This document shows, piece by piece, positions 63,528 to 64,000 of a DNA stretch of 64,000 bases. The stretch's first letter is position 1, and each line of letters opens with the position of its first letter. The position numbers were made by a program, and so were the translations under genes. The notes beneath the pieces are model-generated. The model ran no database searches. It worked only from the letters and a program-made list of their open reading frames with translations, and had not been told where the DNA came from. Source of the DNA: Dipylidium caninum (lineage: Eukaryota; Platyhelminthes; Cestoda; Cyclophyllidea; Dipylidiidae); the NCBI GenBank assembly GCA_017562135.1, contig QEYB01000093.1:682001-746000 (forward strand), read 5' to 3'.

Positions 63528-64000
63528 GTGAGTTTGTTTTGTATCTTTTTTTACTTATATGTTATTTCGCTTATACTGCGTTTACGCAATATATATAAAC
63601 AGGGTTAAGACTTGACGCTGTTAAAGTAATTAATCTGAGAAATTTGTGTAAGCTCTCGTCCATATTTGGTTAAGCCACACATTTTAGTCCAAACAAAATA
63701 AAGTGTGGAGGAAGCCAGTAAGTGAAAAAGACGATGTTATGCGTTTAGATAAATTTATCTATGCGAATTAGAGGTATTAACACTGACTTTGTTTGGTTCC
63801 TAATTTCACTGGCTGGCGCCATTTTCTGCGATTGTCACTGGTATAGAGTTGAAACTCGATGCTTGGGAAGGGGTCCGGAAATTGAAAACTGTTTTTCGCG
63901 ATATGAAGAAAATGCCCTAAAAAAGGCTAAAAGGCATCTTAAGAAGCCTTGCCACACAAATATGGCCAATTGGGTATAAGTTAATAGGTTCACCGTCCAA
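63528..64000 (+). other. Spermidine synthase intron, running off the window
   Basis: It begins gtgagt at 63528. The next expected exon should start by completing a Gly codon and reading close to P-A-E-x-L-F. A frame at 63845-63979 has a faint likeness (GPEIENCF), but no AG lies at the required position, so I treat it as intron. Confidence 0.6.

Noticed and set aside
63845..63979. Possible third spermidine synthase exon (GPEIENCFSRYEE)
   Set aside because: No AG lies at the position needed to continue phase 1 from exon 2, and the similarity is weak.
1..64000. CRISPR arrays, bacterial operons, rRNA or tRNA genes, full-length transposons
   Set aside because: None found. There is no regularly spaced repeat array, no transposase or reverse-transcriptase frame, and the gene structure is eukaryotic throughout.

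Overview
The window is nuclear DNA of an intron-rich eukaryote. Conserved proteins are split into many exons with GT-AG (once GC-AG) introns, and several introns are only 32-47 bp. Tiny introns near gene 5' ends, plus a 3' splice acceptor 0-12 nt in front of almost every start codon, point to a flatworm. A cestode or trematode with spliced-leader trans-splicing is likely, but no leader gene is in the window and the species cannot be fixed.

Layout: (1) 3-639 (+), the 3' end of an unrecognised gene. (2) 3307-5771 (-), PAF1, a Paf1-complex subunit. (3) 6310-25734 (+), TMF1, a Golgi coiled-coil protein, head-to-head with PAF1 over about 540 bp. (4) 31576-36363 (-), a single-pass leucine-rich-repeat (LRR) membrane protein. 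(5) 39929-47763 (-), COG8, a Golgi tethering subunit carrying a very long acidic tail. (6) 48951-57994 (-), an unrecognised protein with an N-terminal PH domain and two possible 3' ends. (7) 62948 to beyond the window (+), spermidine synthase. TMF1 and COG8 both act at the Golgi; the other genes share no obvious pathway.

The main architectural oddity is an inverted duplication of about 2.3 kb. TMF1 intron 2, exon 3 and part of intron 3 (7781-10101) recur in reverse at 58722-61123. Near-identical blocks alternate with diverged ones, and the copied exon is frameshifted. Other notable points are the COG8 tail (about 1,700 residues, repeated W...NAW motifs, an in-frame TAG that a 54-bp intron could remove), the acceptor-next-to-ATG pattern, and a compact multi-hairpin element at 19967-20170 in a TMF1 intron.

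Exon boundaries were read by eye from frame, phase and splice signals. Where a junction does not resolve, the entry says so.
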